Shown: positions 37,431 to 47,787 of the stretch, piece by piece
How the letters are laid out: every line of letters begins with the position of its first letter
How positions within the stretch are numbered: position 1 is the stretch's first letter
Origin: Linum tenue
Taxonomy: Eukaryota > Streptophyta > Magnoliopsida > Malpighiales > Linaceae
Direction: 5' to 3'
DNA length: 64,000 bases
Assembly: GCA_946122785.1 (NCBI GenBank)
Contig: CAMGYJ010000011.1
Location: 41,070,513 to 41,134,512, forward strand
Notes under the pieces: generated by a model
What the model was told of the DNA's origin: nothing
The model's database searches: none
What the model saw: the letters and a program-made list of their open reading frames with translations, nothing else
Made by a program: the position numbers and the translations under genes

Positions 37431-38773
37431 TGATAGACCGTCATTTACACATGTTTTTACCCTCATACTTACACCGTTTGAGGTGTTGATTCTCGTGTTT
37501 TAGGCCGATTTCACGCTAGGTTGTGCTTGTTTGTGTTATTTCAGGTCCTAGTACGTGAATGAAGGCTTAGGAGCGAGTCTGGGGTCGATTGGACGAAGAA
37601 CGGACGAAGGGCGAGCTTTTTGGGGAGTGCACGGGCAGACCAGGAGGCTGCTCGACCGTGCACTTGAGCCATTTGGCCGTGCGCCTCACGCCGAGGCCAT
37701 GCACGGGCAGGCTTGAAGCTTGCACGGCCGTGCGCCTGGCCGTGCAAGGTGGATGAAGGCCGAATAATTGATACGGTGCGTTTTGAGGGTGCACGGCCAG
37801 AATGGTGTTGTGCACGGCCGTGCACCTAGCCGTGCAACTCGGGAAAGTCGGTTTTAAAGCCTAATTCGAGCCAAAAGTGGGAGAATCGTGTTTTCAGAGC
37901 AAAAACAGAGCCCTAGAGAGAGAAAGTGCGAAGAACACATCCTAGAAGCTGTCTAAGAGCTGGATTTCATCGAATCGAGCTTGGAGATCGTCATAGGAGT
38001 GAAAATCATCGTCCCGGAGCATATTATCCTCATCGTTATGAGTATGACTAATCCGATTCTTGTTTTCTCTTCTCTCTCTATGGAGTAGAACCCTTCTCTC
38101 ACTTGGGTATGAAGAACCCTAGTTCCTTGTGTTAGGGATTTGATTGTAATGACTTGGGATGATATTATTGTTTGATTTTAATCGAATGAAGCATGTTTCA
38201 TGAATTGATTTGAGTCTGATCAGCTTGTTTCAATTTCTGCTTCAACCTGAGATAGATAGAATCTGATTAGGTTGTTAGAGCCTCCTCATTCGATAGTAGG
38301 AGATTGGCTATACGAGAGTTAGCCAGTTGACTGCTTTGTACTGGTGTTCTTGACGCCAGTAGTGGAGTTCTGTGTTCATAGCCTCAGCTTTCTATCCCGG
38401 TGAAGACTAGTCGTCTGCCGGGTAGTTAGACTGAGAGGGCTTGGTCAGCTTAAGAGATTCCAAGCTACTGTCGGATCTTCCGCAGTCTAATCAACAGTAA
38501 ATCAACCCAGGGAATTGCAATTGAACCTAACTAAGGGGCTAGGGGGACTCAATCCCGAGTGACTCTTTGCCTGCTTTAGAAACCGAACAATTTACTGCTT
38601 TCTTGTTGCTTTTACTTTTCACAACAATCACTCGAACTAGTTTGCTAGATAATAGAGAATCACGGATTAAGCAGTAGATCTAGACCCCGGGTTGATAATT
38701 AAACTTGCCTATACTGCAGTCCCTTTCAGTGGTTACACTTGGCCATTGTTAGGTGTTGTGTTTTAGCGTGTCA
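37431..38773 (+). repeat. 5' LTR of the Athila-type element
   Basis: 1343 bp. Positions 37629-37840 hold GCACGG-type repeats with a 72-bp spacing (37629 and 37701) and two perfect GCACGGCCGTGC palindromes (37722-37733, 37812-37823). The second palindrome is absent from the 3' LTR because of the 10-bp difference. Confidence 0.95.
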
Positions 38774-38779
38774 AGTTTT

Positions 38780-38797
38780 TGGCGCCGTTGCCGGGGA
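38780..38797 (+). promoter_or_regulatory. tRNA-Asp primer-binding site
   Basis: TGGCGCCGTTGCCGGGGA, six bases after the 5' LTR end. This primer site is typical of Athila and Tat lineages. Confidence 0.9.
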
Positions 38798-38918
38798 ATC
38801 CTCTAGGTTATTGGGGAAACGTGAGAATTTGTTACTCTAGCTTTTATTTACTGCATTTTTATCTCTTCCACCTGTGTGCCTTCACGGGTTGCTTCTGCTG
38901 ATTGTGTGCAGGTAGTGC

Positions 38919-41648
38919 ATGACCCGTAGCCAGTCGGGAGATCTACTACCACTTGACCAGGAGCTTGAACGAACCTGCAGGAACTCCAAGCGGGTTCTAA
39001 AGGCGCGACTGGCTGCGGAGAAGGCGTTGTCACAGCTACAGATCGGAGAAGAAGAAGAAGGAGAGATGGGTGATCCGCAGAACAACAATTTGATCCCCGG
39101 GGAGCAGACCATGGGATCCTACTGGACCGCTAGGGCTGCGGACATGAGGTCCCCCATTCAACACCCTCAGGTCCCAGCCAACAACTTTGAGGTGAGCACC
39201 TCCGTGATCACCATGCTGCGCGGTTCAGTAGTGTTCCGTGGTAAGGAGGGAGAGTGCCCTCGATCACATCTCAGGCGATTCCACGAGCTCATCGATGGAA
39301 TCAAGATCAATGGGGTACCAGCAGATGCCATCCAGCTGAGGTACTTCCCATTCACTCTGGAGGGGCAGGCCAAGGAGTGGCTAGACACTCGACCTCCGGG
39401 CTCCATCACCACGTTCGCCAACCTGGCGGACAAATTCCTCACTCGCTACCATCCTCCATCCAAGACAGCTGATCTCCAGAAGCAGATTACACATTTTGCT
39501 CAGGATGAGGATGAGACCATCAGGGATGCATGGGAGAGGTACAACAGTCTTTTCCTCAGGTGTCCCAATCATGGTTTCAACGATGCGTTCAAGGTGGGCA
39601 CCTTCTATCACGCCCTCTCCCCGGAGGACAAGCAGCTGATCGATTCGGTTTGTGGCGGGAACATGCTGACCCAAACCCCGCCACAGCTAAATCAACTCTT
39701 TGAAGAGATGGCGGAGAATGGTTATGATTGGGGCACTGCCAGGAGATCGAGGAGAGCACCAGGCCGGGGCGTGCATGCTGTGGGCACCCAGTCATCTGAT
39801 TTGGTGCAGGTGGTATCGAAGCTGGTTTCAGCTATCGATCGTTCTGGTTTGATTGCAGGTGCAGGACAGCAGCAGGCGATGCTCTGCCAGTGGTGCGAGA
39901 GCACCCATCATATGGTGGAAGACTGCCAGGCGATGAAGGAATCGACCACACCCCAGGAACAGGTGAACTTCATCAACAATGTCAGGCGCAATGACCCCTA
40001 CAGTAGCACCTACAATGAGGGGTGGCGCCAGCACCCCAACTTCTCCTGGGTTGGGGCAAATTCCAGACCACCAGTCCCCCAGGGTCCACCGGGCTTCCAG
40101 AGGCCACCATATCAGCCCATGCAGGGGCATGCTGCTCAATCACAGCCGCGGCCTTTCCAGCAGCTAGGTGCAGCCCCTGCTGCCCCAGTGCAGAATGATC
40201 AGATGGCTGAACTGCGAGGCTTGGTGGGTTCTCTCGCCAGTGTTAGTGCTCAGAAATTCAACACCTTTGAGCAGTTCATGGAGAAGGCCTCGGGTCAACT
40301 CCTGGCTCTTGAAGCTGGTCAGAGGAACACACAGGCTGTTTTGCATGATATCCAGACCCAGCTTGGGAGCGTGGCCCAGGCAGTGGCTAAAAGGGCGCCT
40401 GGTACTCTACCAGCGCAGACCATCCCTCACCCGCCGCCCCCGGATGAGCGCTGCAATGCCATCATGACCAGGAGTGGCAAGGTGACTGTTGATCCCCCTG
40501 CTCGGGAACCGGTGAGAGAAAGCTCTGTTGCAGCGTCTCCAGCAGTTGAACAAGAAGTAGAGAAGGAGTTTGAGGTGCCTGCACCTAAACCGCAACCAGT
40601 AGTGAAGGAGTATGTCCCTAAACTCCCTTTCCCTACTCGGTTGCACAAAGACAGGCTGGAGACAGAGTTCGAGAACTTCATGGCCATGCTTAAGAAGCTG
40701 AATGTCCAAGTGCCCTTCCTGGAGGCACTATCGCAAATGCCGAAGTATGCGAAGTTCCTGAAAGAGCTTCTCTCCAAGAAGCAGAAACTGAGTGAGCTGG
40801 CCACTGTGGAGCTCAGCGAGGAGTGCTCGGCTATTCTGCAGAACAAGCTTCCGCAGAAGAAAAAGGACCCAGGTAGTTTCACTATCCCATGCTCTATTGA
40901 TAAATTGCATGTAGAGAAGTCCTTGGCGGATTTAGGTGCTAGTATCAATGTAATTCCATATAAATTGTTCATGAAACTAGGCCTAGGTGAACCCCGTGCT
41001 ACTAGGATGACCCTTCAATTAGCTGACAGATCGGTAGTGCATCCTAGGGGTATAGTGGAAGACCTTCTGGTCAAGGTTGGCAAATTCACATATCCTGTGG
41101 ATTTTGTTATCTTGGACATCAGTGAGGACACAGAGGTGCCTCTTATACTGGGAAGGCCTTTCCTGGCCACCGCCAAGGCTCTCATAGATGTGCATGATGG
41201 GACCTTAGTTTTGAGGGATGGCGAGGAGCGAATAACGTTTTCAGTTGCTAACACTATACCTGCTTCGTTACCTCTGCATGCTGTATCTCACCAGGAGCAC
41301 GAGTCTGTCGTGTATCCTTCGGTGCTGCCTATTTTGCAGGACCCGCCTCCCGCACCTTCGCCGCCACTCCGGACCACTCCGTCATCCAAAGAACAGATCG
41401 AGGAGGAGTGGCGGCCGAAACTGCAGGCAGCTAAGCCTGCTCGAAAGAAAGCCGGAGACCACTATGAGCTGGTCCCGCCCCCACCTTGGCCATCCGAGTA
41501 TTCACTCGCTTGCATCCTACCGGATGGCCAAGTCGAGCTGGCAAATGCAGGTGGCCACATTCGTCGCGTCCATGGCCACCAGTTGAAGCTGTACCTCAAG
41601 AGCGATGTGGATCCGCTCTTGAAGGCACCTGATCCTACACTTCCCTGA
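38919..41648 (+). CDS. Athila-type Gag-protease ORF, 909 aa
   Basis: A single open frame. Order: basic N terminus; gag domain (about 95-265, with FHELIDGIKINGV, TLEGQAKEWLDTRPPGSIT and RYHPPSKTADLQKQI); a CX2CX4HX4C knuckle at 323-336 (CQWCESTHHMVEDC); a Pro/Gln-rich linker; the Athila hallmark NAIMTRSGK (about 510-518); and a pre-protease region (PKLPFPTRLHKDRLE). The protease has catalytic DLGASIN (from Asp671) and VPLILGRPFLATAKALIDV. After the protease the frame passes through a Pro-rich stretch straight into a piece like the C terminus of pol (VHGHQLKLYL). RT, RNase H and integrase have been deleted cleanly without frame loss. Products would be capsid-forming Gag and protease only. Confidence 0.92.
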   Translation: MTRSQSGDLLPLDQELERTCRNSKRVLKARLAAEKALSQLQIGEEEEGEMGDPQNNNLIPGEQTMGSYWTARAADMRSPIQHPQVPANNFEVSTSVITMLRGSVVFRGKEGECPRSHLRRFHELIDGIKINGVPADAIQLRYFPFTLEGQAKEWLDTRPPGSITTFANLADKFLTRYHPPSKTADLQKQITHFAQDEDETIRDAWERYNSLFLRCPNHGFNDAFKVGTFYHALSPEDKQLIDSVCGGNMLTQTPPQLNQLFEEMAENGYDWGTARRSRRAPGRGVHAVGTQSSDLVQVVSKLVSAIDRSGLIAGAGQQQAMLCQWCESTHHMVEDCQAMKESTTPQEQVNFINNVRRNDPYSSTYNEGWRQHPNFSWVGANSRPPVPQGPPGFQRPPYQPMQGHAAQSQPRPFQQLGAAPAAPVQNDQMAELRGLVGSLASVSAQKFNTFEQFMEKASGQLLALEAGQRNTQAVLHDIQTQLGSVAQAVAKRAPGTLPAQTIPHPPPPDERCNAIMTRSGKVTVDPPAREPVRESSVAASPAVEQEVEKEFEVPAPKPQPVVKEYVPKLPFPTRLHKDRLETEFENFMAMLKKLNVQVPFLEALSQMPKYAKFLKELLSKKQKLSELATVELSEECSAILQNKLPQKKKDPGSFTIPCSIDKLHVEKSLADLGASINVIPYKLFMKLGLGEPRATRMTLQLADRSVVHPRGIVEDLLVKVGKFTYPVDFVILDISEDTEVPLILGRPFLATAKALIDVHDGTLVLRDGEERITFSVANTIPASLPLHAVSHQEHESVVYPSVLPILQDPPPAPSPPLRTTPSSKEQIEEEWRPKLQAAKPARKKAGDHYELVPPPPWPSEYSLACILPDGQVELANAGGHIRRVHGHQLKLYLKSDVDPLLKAPDPTLP

Positions 41649-44031
41649 GCATCCATACTGGCGTCCAGCTAAAAGACGGTAAAGAAGCGCTTGTGGGGAG
41701 GCAACCCCACCGAGGTTTGCATTTTCTTACTCTTTTTCCTTTGATTTTGTGTGTTTTTGAGTCTTGAGACGTTGATCCAGAGTCAAGTGTCGTTTTTGAG
41801 TGAAAACAGGTTGAATTCGGGGTTCCAGAACTGTGCACGGCCAGGCCACCAGCTTGCACGGCCGTGCCGAGATTTTCCCTGGCCGTGCAAGCTCTCGGTG
41901 CAACGTGCACGGCCAGAAGTGCATGTTGCACGGCCGTGCGGAAATCACCCCTGGCTGTGCAAGCTCTCGGCACTAACCGCACGGCCAAATGTGCGATGTG
42001 CACGGCCGTGCGATGTCCTCGGCCAGGCCGTGTCGGCCTGCACGGGCAGAAGCAAGCCGTGCACGGCCGTGCGCCAGCTGACGGTGATGGTGGTTCGGCT
42101 GCTGCTGCTGATGATGACGCGTTCTCGAACGACATCGACTTTGACGATCTTGGCGACGAGTAGGCTGTACTCGTTGCCCGTCTCAGTGTGTTTGTTTTTT
42201 CTTTTTAGACTTTTGTGTGTTTGCTCCATGTGTGCGGAGCTTGAACTTAGTGTCGTTTGTTTTTGTTTTTGGTTTTTCATTTGTGGTTTGATGTAGCCGT
42301 CTGGGCTAACACTTATCCCTAACGCCAGTGTGCTAGTGTGTTTCTGGTGTTCGATTTGTGCAGCATTGTCCACTCCCCTGTTCGTTTCTCGCTGACTGGT
42401 CCACTTCCAGTCCCCCGGCAGTGTTCTTACCCGGTAACATCGTTCCCCTTATCTTTCCCTCTACTCCATTGAGGGCAATGTCGTGCTTAAGTGTGGGGGG
42501 ATGTTTTGTATCGGTTGGAATATTTTTGATGGTGCTTGGAGCCTAGTCCACTGTCCGAATCTTACGATTTGAGGGCTCCAAGTACTGCTGTTTGATCATA
42601 TTGGCACTGTGTTTTGATGGATGAATTGATTGGTTTTCGGATTAATGCATGACAACTTGTTTGCGACTAGGACAACCTATGATGAGGACTGAGATGTGCA
42701 GTAGAACGATGTAGGGGTTCAGTTTTTCAACTGTTTGCTTGCCAACTGTGACTTGATCTGACTTGATCTGATTACTTGTTCTTGACAGTCGTTTATGCAT
42801 CTAGTTCAGGGTATCAGAATGTGAGATAGAGCATATAGGTAGCCATGTGAGATTTGAGCCTGCTCGTTTCTTTCTTGTGCGATAGATCCCTCTTCCATGA
42901 TGTGTAGCATTCACGTTGTCACTAGCTAAGATGATGGGGGCATAGGATTAGCCCACGCCCAAAACTGACTGTCCTGATGTGTCATATCCCCTAGTCAGCC
43001 CCTTTGAGCCGTGTGTTATCCTTTCTTTTGGTCTATAATGGAAAAAATCACCTTGTTGCATCTTTTAGAAGGTTCCACAGAGTGGTTTTTACATATTCTC
43101 TGCTGTTTCTGCTTAAGTCTATGTGAGTGTTGGAGGGAGTGCTTAAAAGTTGGGCAGGTGTTTGAAATTTATGCAGAAGTGGTGGCTCTCTTAAGAAATG
43201 AAAAGAAAAATAAAAGAAAAACAAAGAAAAATTGAAAGGAAAAGAGAGCCACTACCAAAAATCTGAGTAATGCCCAGTAAGTAGTGTTTCTTAGCAGTCT
43301 GGCTTGGAAATGCTGATTTTTATGCCTCCTTCGCTCTTGTGCTCGTAAGATATTGAGTAATGCAGGATAGCAGAAAGAAAATACCTGGTTTTTGACTGTG
43401 TTTGTGTGTTTGGGAAATGTGGAACCTTTTGCTATGAATACTTCCACCACCTAAAAGGGCCTTTTCCCCATGTCCAAGACCCTAGCCAGTCATTTGAACC
43501 TGTGTCTAAGACCTCCTGATTAGTTAGTGGTGACACCCCATAGGTGAACTCTAGCATTTAGAGGCTGCCATCATGGTGAAGAGATGATAGGGATTGAGAG
43601 AAATAGCATGCACATCTTTCGCATCAAAATTGTCCTGACCCCACTGGTCGAGAGTGAGTGATTCATTTTCATTTTCTATATGCTCTTGTACCCCGGTGAG
43701 GACCTAGATTGCTCGGTCTCTATTCTGATGTCTTGAGTTGGATGCATGAGTTGACTGTTTTGAGTAAGTGGTTGAATCAAGTCTAGGTTGGCCAGTGAAC
43801 AGAAGGGGGACTCTTCCTTTACTCGATTTGCTGCACTCGAATGTCCTTTGTGGTGGTTGTCCAGGTTGTTAGTGAGGTTGTGCATGTATTGATGTTTGAG
43901 AACCAGTGCGATTCACGTGTTCTGTGCCTTTATGACTTGTCCCCAATGTTGGTTGATTGAAATATGTAAGCTTGCCTGGTGTCTGACTTGGTTTGCTTGG
44001 GGACAAGCAAACGGTTAAGTGTGGGGGAGTT
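41649..44031 (+). other. Long 3' untranslated region of the Athila-type element
   Basis: Begins with the Athila-typical phrase containing 'gacggtaaagaagcgcttg' and 'gggaggcaacccc' (about 41675-41708). It then holds the 72-bp palindromic minisatellite (41835-42072). An internal purine tract AAGTGTGGGGGG (about 42488-42499) closely resembles the functional one at 44015-44026. The env-like gene found in full Athila elements was not recognised; frames here are short. Confidence 0.7.
41835..42072 (+). repeat. 72-bp minisatellite built on the palindrome GCACGGCCGTGC
   Basis: GCACGGCC half-units begin at 41835, 41907 and 41979, exactly 72 bp apart. Each is followed 21 bp later by a perfect 12-bp palindrome GCACGGCCGTGC (41856, 41928, 42000), with a further palindrome at 42061. 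Intervening phrases such as 'gtgcaagctctcgg' also repeat. Related units lie in both LTRs with the same 72-bp spacing. Confidence 0.9.
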
Positions 44032-45364
44032 TGATAGACCGTCATTTACACATGTTTTTACCCTCATACTTACACCGTTTGAGGTGTTGATTCTCGTGTT
44101 TTAGGCCGATTTCACGCTAGGTTGTGCTTGTTTGTGTTATTTCAGGTCCTAGTACGTGAATGAAGGCTTAGGAGCGAGTCTGGGGTCGATTGGACGAAGA
44201 ACGGACGAAGGGCGAGCTTTTTGGGGAGTGCACGGGCAGACCAGGAGGCTGCACGACCGTGCACTTGAGCCATTTGGCCGTGCGCCTCACGCCGAGGCCA
44301 TGCACGGGCAGGCTTGAAGCTTGCACGGCCGTGCGCCTGGCCGTGCAAGGTGGATGAAGGCCGAATAATTGATACGGTGCGTTTTGAGGGTGCACGGCCA
44401 GAATGGTGTTGTGCACCTGGCCGTGCAACTCGGGAAAGTCGGTTTTAAAGCCTAATTCGAGCCAAAAGTGGGAGAATCGTGTTTTCAGAGCAAAAACAGA
44501 GCCCTAGAGAGAGAAAGTGCGAAGAACACATCCTAGAAGCTGTCTAAGAGCTGGATTTCATCGAATCGAGCTTGGAGATCGTCATAGGAGTGAAAATCAT
44601 CGTCCCGGAGCAGATTATCCTCATCGTTATGAGTATGACTAATCCGATTCTTGTTTTCTCTTCTCTCTCTATGGAGTAGAACCCTTCTCTCACTTGGGTA
44701 TGAAGAACCCTAGTTCCTTGTGTTAGGGATTTGATTGTAATGACTTGGGATGATATTATTGTTTGATTTTAATCGAATGACGCATGTTTCATGAAATGAT
44801 TTGAGTCTGATCAGCTTGTTTCAATTTCTGCTTAAACCTGAGATAGATAGAATCTGATTAGGTTGTTAGAGCCTCCTCATTCGATAGTAGGAGATTGGCT
44901 ATACGAGAGTTAGCCAGTTGACTGCTTTGTACTGGTGTTCTTGACGCCAGTAGTGGAGTTCTGTGTTCATAGCCTCAGCTTTCTATCCCGGTGAAGACTA
45001 GTCGTCTGCCGGGTAGTTAGACTGAGAGGGCTTGGTCAGCTTAAGAGATTCCAAGCTACTGTCGGATCTTCCGCAGTCTAATCAACAGTAAATCAACCCA
45101 GGGAATTGCAATTGAACCTAACTAAGGGGCTAGGGGGACTCAATCCCGAGTGACTCTTTGCCTGCTTTAGAAACCGAACAATTTACTGCTTTCTTGTTGC
45201 TTTTACTTTTCACAACAATCACTCGAACTAGTTTGCTAGATAATAGAGAATCACGGAGTAAGCAGTAGATCTAGACCCCGGGTTGATAATTAAACTTGCC
45301 TATACTGCAGTCCCTTTCAGTGGTTACACTTGGCCATTGTTAGGTGTTGTGTTTTAGCGTGTCA
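44032..45364 (+). repeat. 3' LTR of the Athila-type element
   Basis: 1333 bp, directly after the purine tract (44021-44031) and before the target duplication ACTAT. It has one perfect GCACGGCCGTGC palindrome (44323-44334). Confidence 0.95.
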
Positions 45365-46690
45365 ACTATTCTATACAGGAATTCCAAGCAGGGAAATGGA
45401 GTCTATCTCTGAGTACACTGGATTCCCTCTAGGAACTCTGCATGTCAAGTATCTTAGAGTCCCATTGATAACAGGAAAGTTAACCAGGAGGGACTTCCAG
45501 GTCCTGATTGATAAGATCAGTAAGAGTCAGAGGAGTTGGAAAACAAACCTACTGAGCTATGCAGGGAAGATTCAATTAGTAAAAACTGTGATTTTAAGTA
45601 CTCTCCAGTATTGGATGAACTTGTTTCTTTTGCCTAAGTATGTTATTAAAGAGGTAGAGAGACCGTGAAGTGTCTTTTTATGGAACACTGATGAAGTAGG
45701 GAGGACGGAAAAGGCAGTTATGGCCCGAGATAAGTTGGCAAAGCCTAAACTTGAAGGTGGCCTCGGAATAAGAAATTTTAAGATATGGAATATGGCATGT
45801 GTTACGAGGCATTTATGGGAGATACTGGCATAGGGTGGCTCCATATGGGTAGCATGGGTCAAAAGGTATAGGATCAAAAGTAAACAGATGTGGTCCTTGT
45901 CTGCAAATGATGTAGGAACATTGATATGGAAGAGGTTGCTTACGTGTAGAGTTGTCGTGCAACAATTTTTTCATGTGTCTAATAATGAGGTCATATAGGA
46001 TGTTGTGGTAATGCAGAGAGTTTCAGTAAAAAAGGTGTGGGAGTCCATAAGGGTGAAGGATGCAGAGGTTAGTCGGTTCCCTTTGGTATGGTGCAAAGAG
46101 ATTATTCCCAAACATGGATTCATATTTTGGATGGCTCTTTGGAATCGACAGGTGTTTCAGGACAAGTTGAAACAGTGGGGGAAGGATGTCACAGTTGTCT
46201 GTCTGTTATGTCCTGGTGGTATGGAGGATCAAAATCACTTTTTCACTCAATGCTCTTACACAACTTTTGTATTACACAGTTTCTTGAAGGAATGAGCTCC
46301 CCCTGCCCATCTTGATTGGATGGATACTTTAGAATGGTGCGTGCATTTGTCGCTTGATCGGTTGTGTCTTTGAGTGTAGTATGGCGAGAGCGGTGCTGCA
46401 GACTATATGGTGCTAGAAGAGCTCGATCTCCAGATATGCTCAGTAATGAAGTGCCGAGTGCAATTAGGTGTCGAGTGGCAGGGATTCTAGAACTACAACA
46501 TGACTTTTGCAGCCTGGAGTTTGGATGGTAGTTAGTGATACTAATAGAGTTTTTTTCTTTCACATAAAGTTGTTTATTTAGTTCATCTATAAATGCCTGT
46601 AAAAGCTGAGGTTTGCGAGGCTGATGGGATTTTTGCCTTGAAAGCAAGTTCTTAATGGTATTTTTTATTTGATTATAAAAAAAGATACAT
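45365..46690 (+). mobile_element. LINE segment 3: RT C-terminal part, zf-RVT domain and 3' tail
   Basis: Resumes the LINE cut at 37430. The frame reads IQLFYTGIPSREMESISEYT, then GFPLGTLHVKYLRVPLITGK and SWKTNLLSYAGKIQLVKTVI. A zf-RVT-type segment follows (VWCKEIIPKHGFIFWMALWN, then VCLLCPGGMEDQNHFF) at about 46005-46295. The 3' end is near 46690, at 'tatttgattataaaaaaaga', an A-rich tail. Several stops occur. Confidence 0.85.
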
Positions 46691-47349
46691 TTGCTTCAAA
46701 AACTAATATTACAAACAAAAATATGTGTCTCTAAAACCAAATCAAAAGATAGAAAAGTAGGTGTTTAAAAGTGGAATTACCATGATAAAAATTTGTTCCC
46801 AATTCTTGAATTAGAGGCAGATATTATTGTTTCCAAAATTAAGAAGCTTGGGTTATCTCCCGTTAACACTTTTTTTGAACGTCTTTAAGTTAGACGTAAG
46901 ACATGGTCTGCCTCCTATGGAGCGCTCTCTGTTTATTGCCTTTGAGCTAGGCGGGCTGGTTGGATTCAAGGAAGCCAACCATCACCCCATTCTCTCTCCT
47001 CTTCCTTATGATGCCAGAAGAATTTTTCGGGAAAAGTGCGGAACGACGCCTCGCCACTAGCCTCAATACCCATATCAGGATCGTGATATAGGGCTGATGA
47101 ATCGATGGGTACAACGTCTTCGTCACCCACGGTGGTGTCTTCGTCCTCTTCAAGCTTTGAATCTTCGCCAAAGAACATCCAGTTATTATTCAGAACTCAA
47201 GGGGTCGAAATTTGATGCTCTAGTTCTTCTACCCTTTCAGTGATCCTTCTCTCATTTATGTTGATGATGGCTCTTGCTGCTTCGAGAAAGGTACGACCTA
47301 AGTGTGCTCCGTTCTGTTGGTGGCTCTGTATTTTGACTATCACAAAATT

Positions 47350-47787
47350 TCACTGGAATATCAAAGGTTCAATGATAACTTTGATGTGTCGCAACACCTC
47401 ATTTTCCTCACGGATGGACCCATTTGCTAATAGAAGGTCGAGAAGTGCCCTTTCTATCTCGCCTCCCCCTATCGCGTGGTATGTAGCAACGGGCAGAAAA
47501 TTAGCGCTAGATCCGGTGTCTATAAGCATATAGGATATGTAGTGCCCATTTATATGGCACGAAATGCTTAATCTCCCTTGATCAGATTCTTGTAAGGGTG
47601 AATGTATGAGTAAACCCGGTGGTACATCTATGGAGTTAAGCACTTGTGTCACCGAATCAGGGAGCTCTTCTTTAATTAGACTCCTTAATGTGTAAACAAG
47701 GTTCGACATTCTCGAGATTTCTGCTAGTACCGGCAGAGAAGCCTCCTCAGTGCCTAAGTGGGCAAGGATTTCATGGCAGGGATGCAA
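47350..47787 (-). pseudogene. Retropepsin fragment of the decayed gypsy element
   Basis: A 145-codon open piece with the aspartic protease motif DTGSSANFLP preceded by GRLSISCHINGHYISYMLI. It ends soon after LLANGS.REENEVLRH. It lacks the C-terminal ILGRP-type motif in this frame. It is a fragment, not a host gene. Confidence 0.7.

Larger units (their letters stand above)
37431..45364 (+). mobile_element. Athila-type LTR retrotransposon without pol (7934 bp), TSD ACTAT
   Basis: The 5' LTR (37431-38773, 1343 bp) and 3' LTR (44032-45364, 1333 bp) both run TGATAGACCG...GCGTGTCA. They differ by one 10-bp indel in a palindromic repeat and about six or seven substitutions. The target duplication ACTAT is at 37426-37430 and 45365-45369. 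The primer site TGGCGCCGTTGCCGGGGA (38780-38797), complementary to tRNA-Asp, is usual for Athila. The purine tract is at 44021-44031. One gag-protease ORF (38919-41648) ends in a short pol-terminal piece; RT, RNase H and integrase are missing. A 2.4-kb untranslated stretch without a clear env-like ORF separates the ORF from the 3' LTR. Confidence 0.95.

Noticed and set aside
41751..42296. Several overlapping open frames rich in ARPC, HGRA or CTAV units
   Set aside because: They are translations of the 72-bp palindromic minisatellite in every frame and are not genes.
43011..43450. Open frames around the A/G-rich stretch
   Set aside because: Lys- or Phe-rich low-complexity translations inside the retroelement's untranslated region.
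41649..44031. Possible env-like gene between Athila pol end and 3' LTR
   Set aside because: Only short frames, no signal peptide plus transmembrane pattern; most are explained by repeats or low-complexity sequence.
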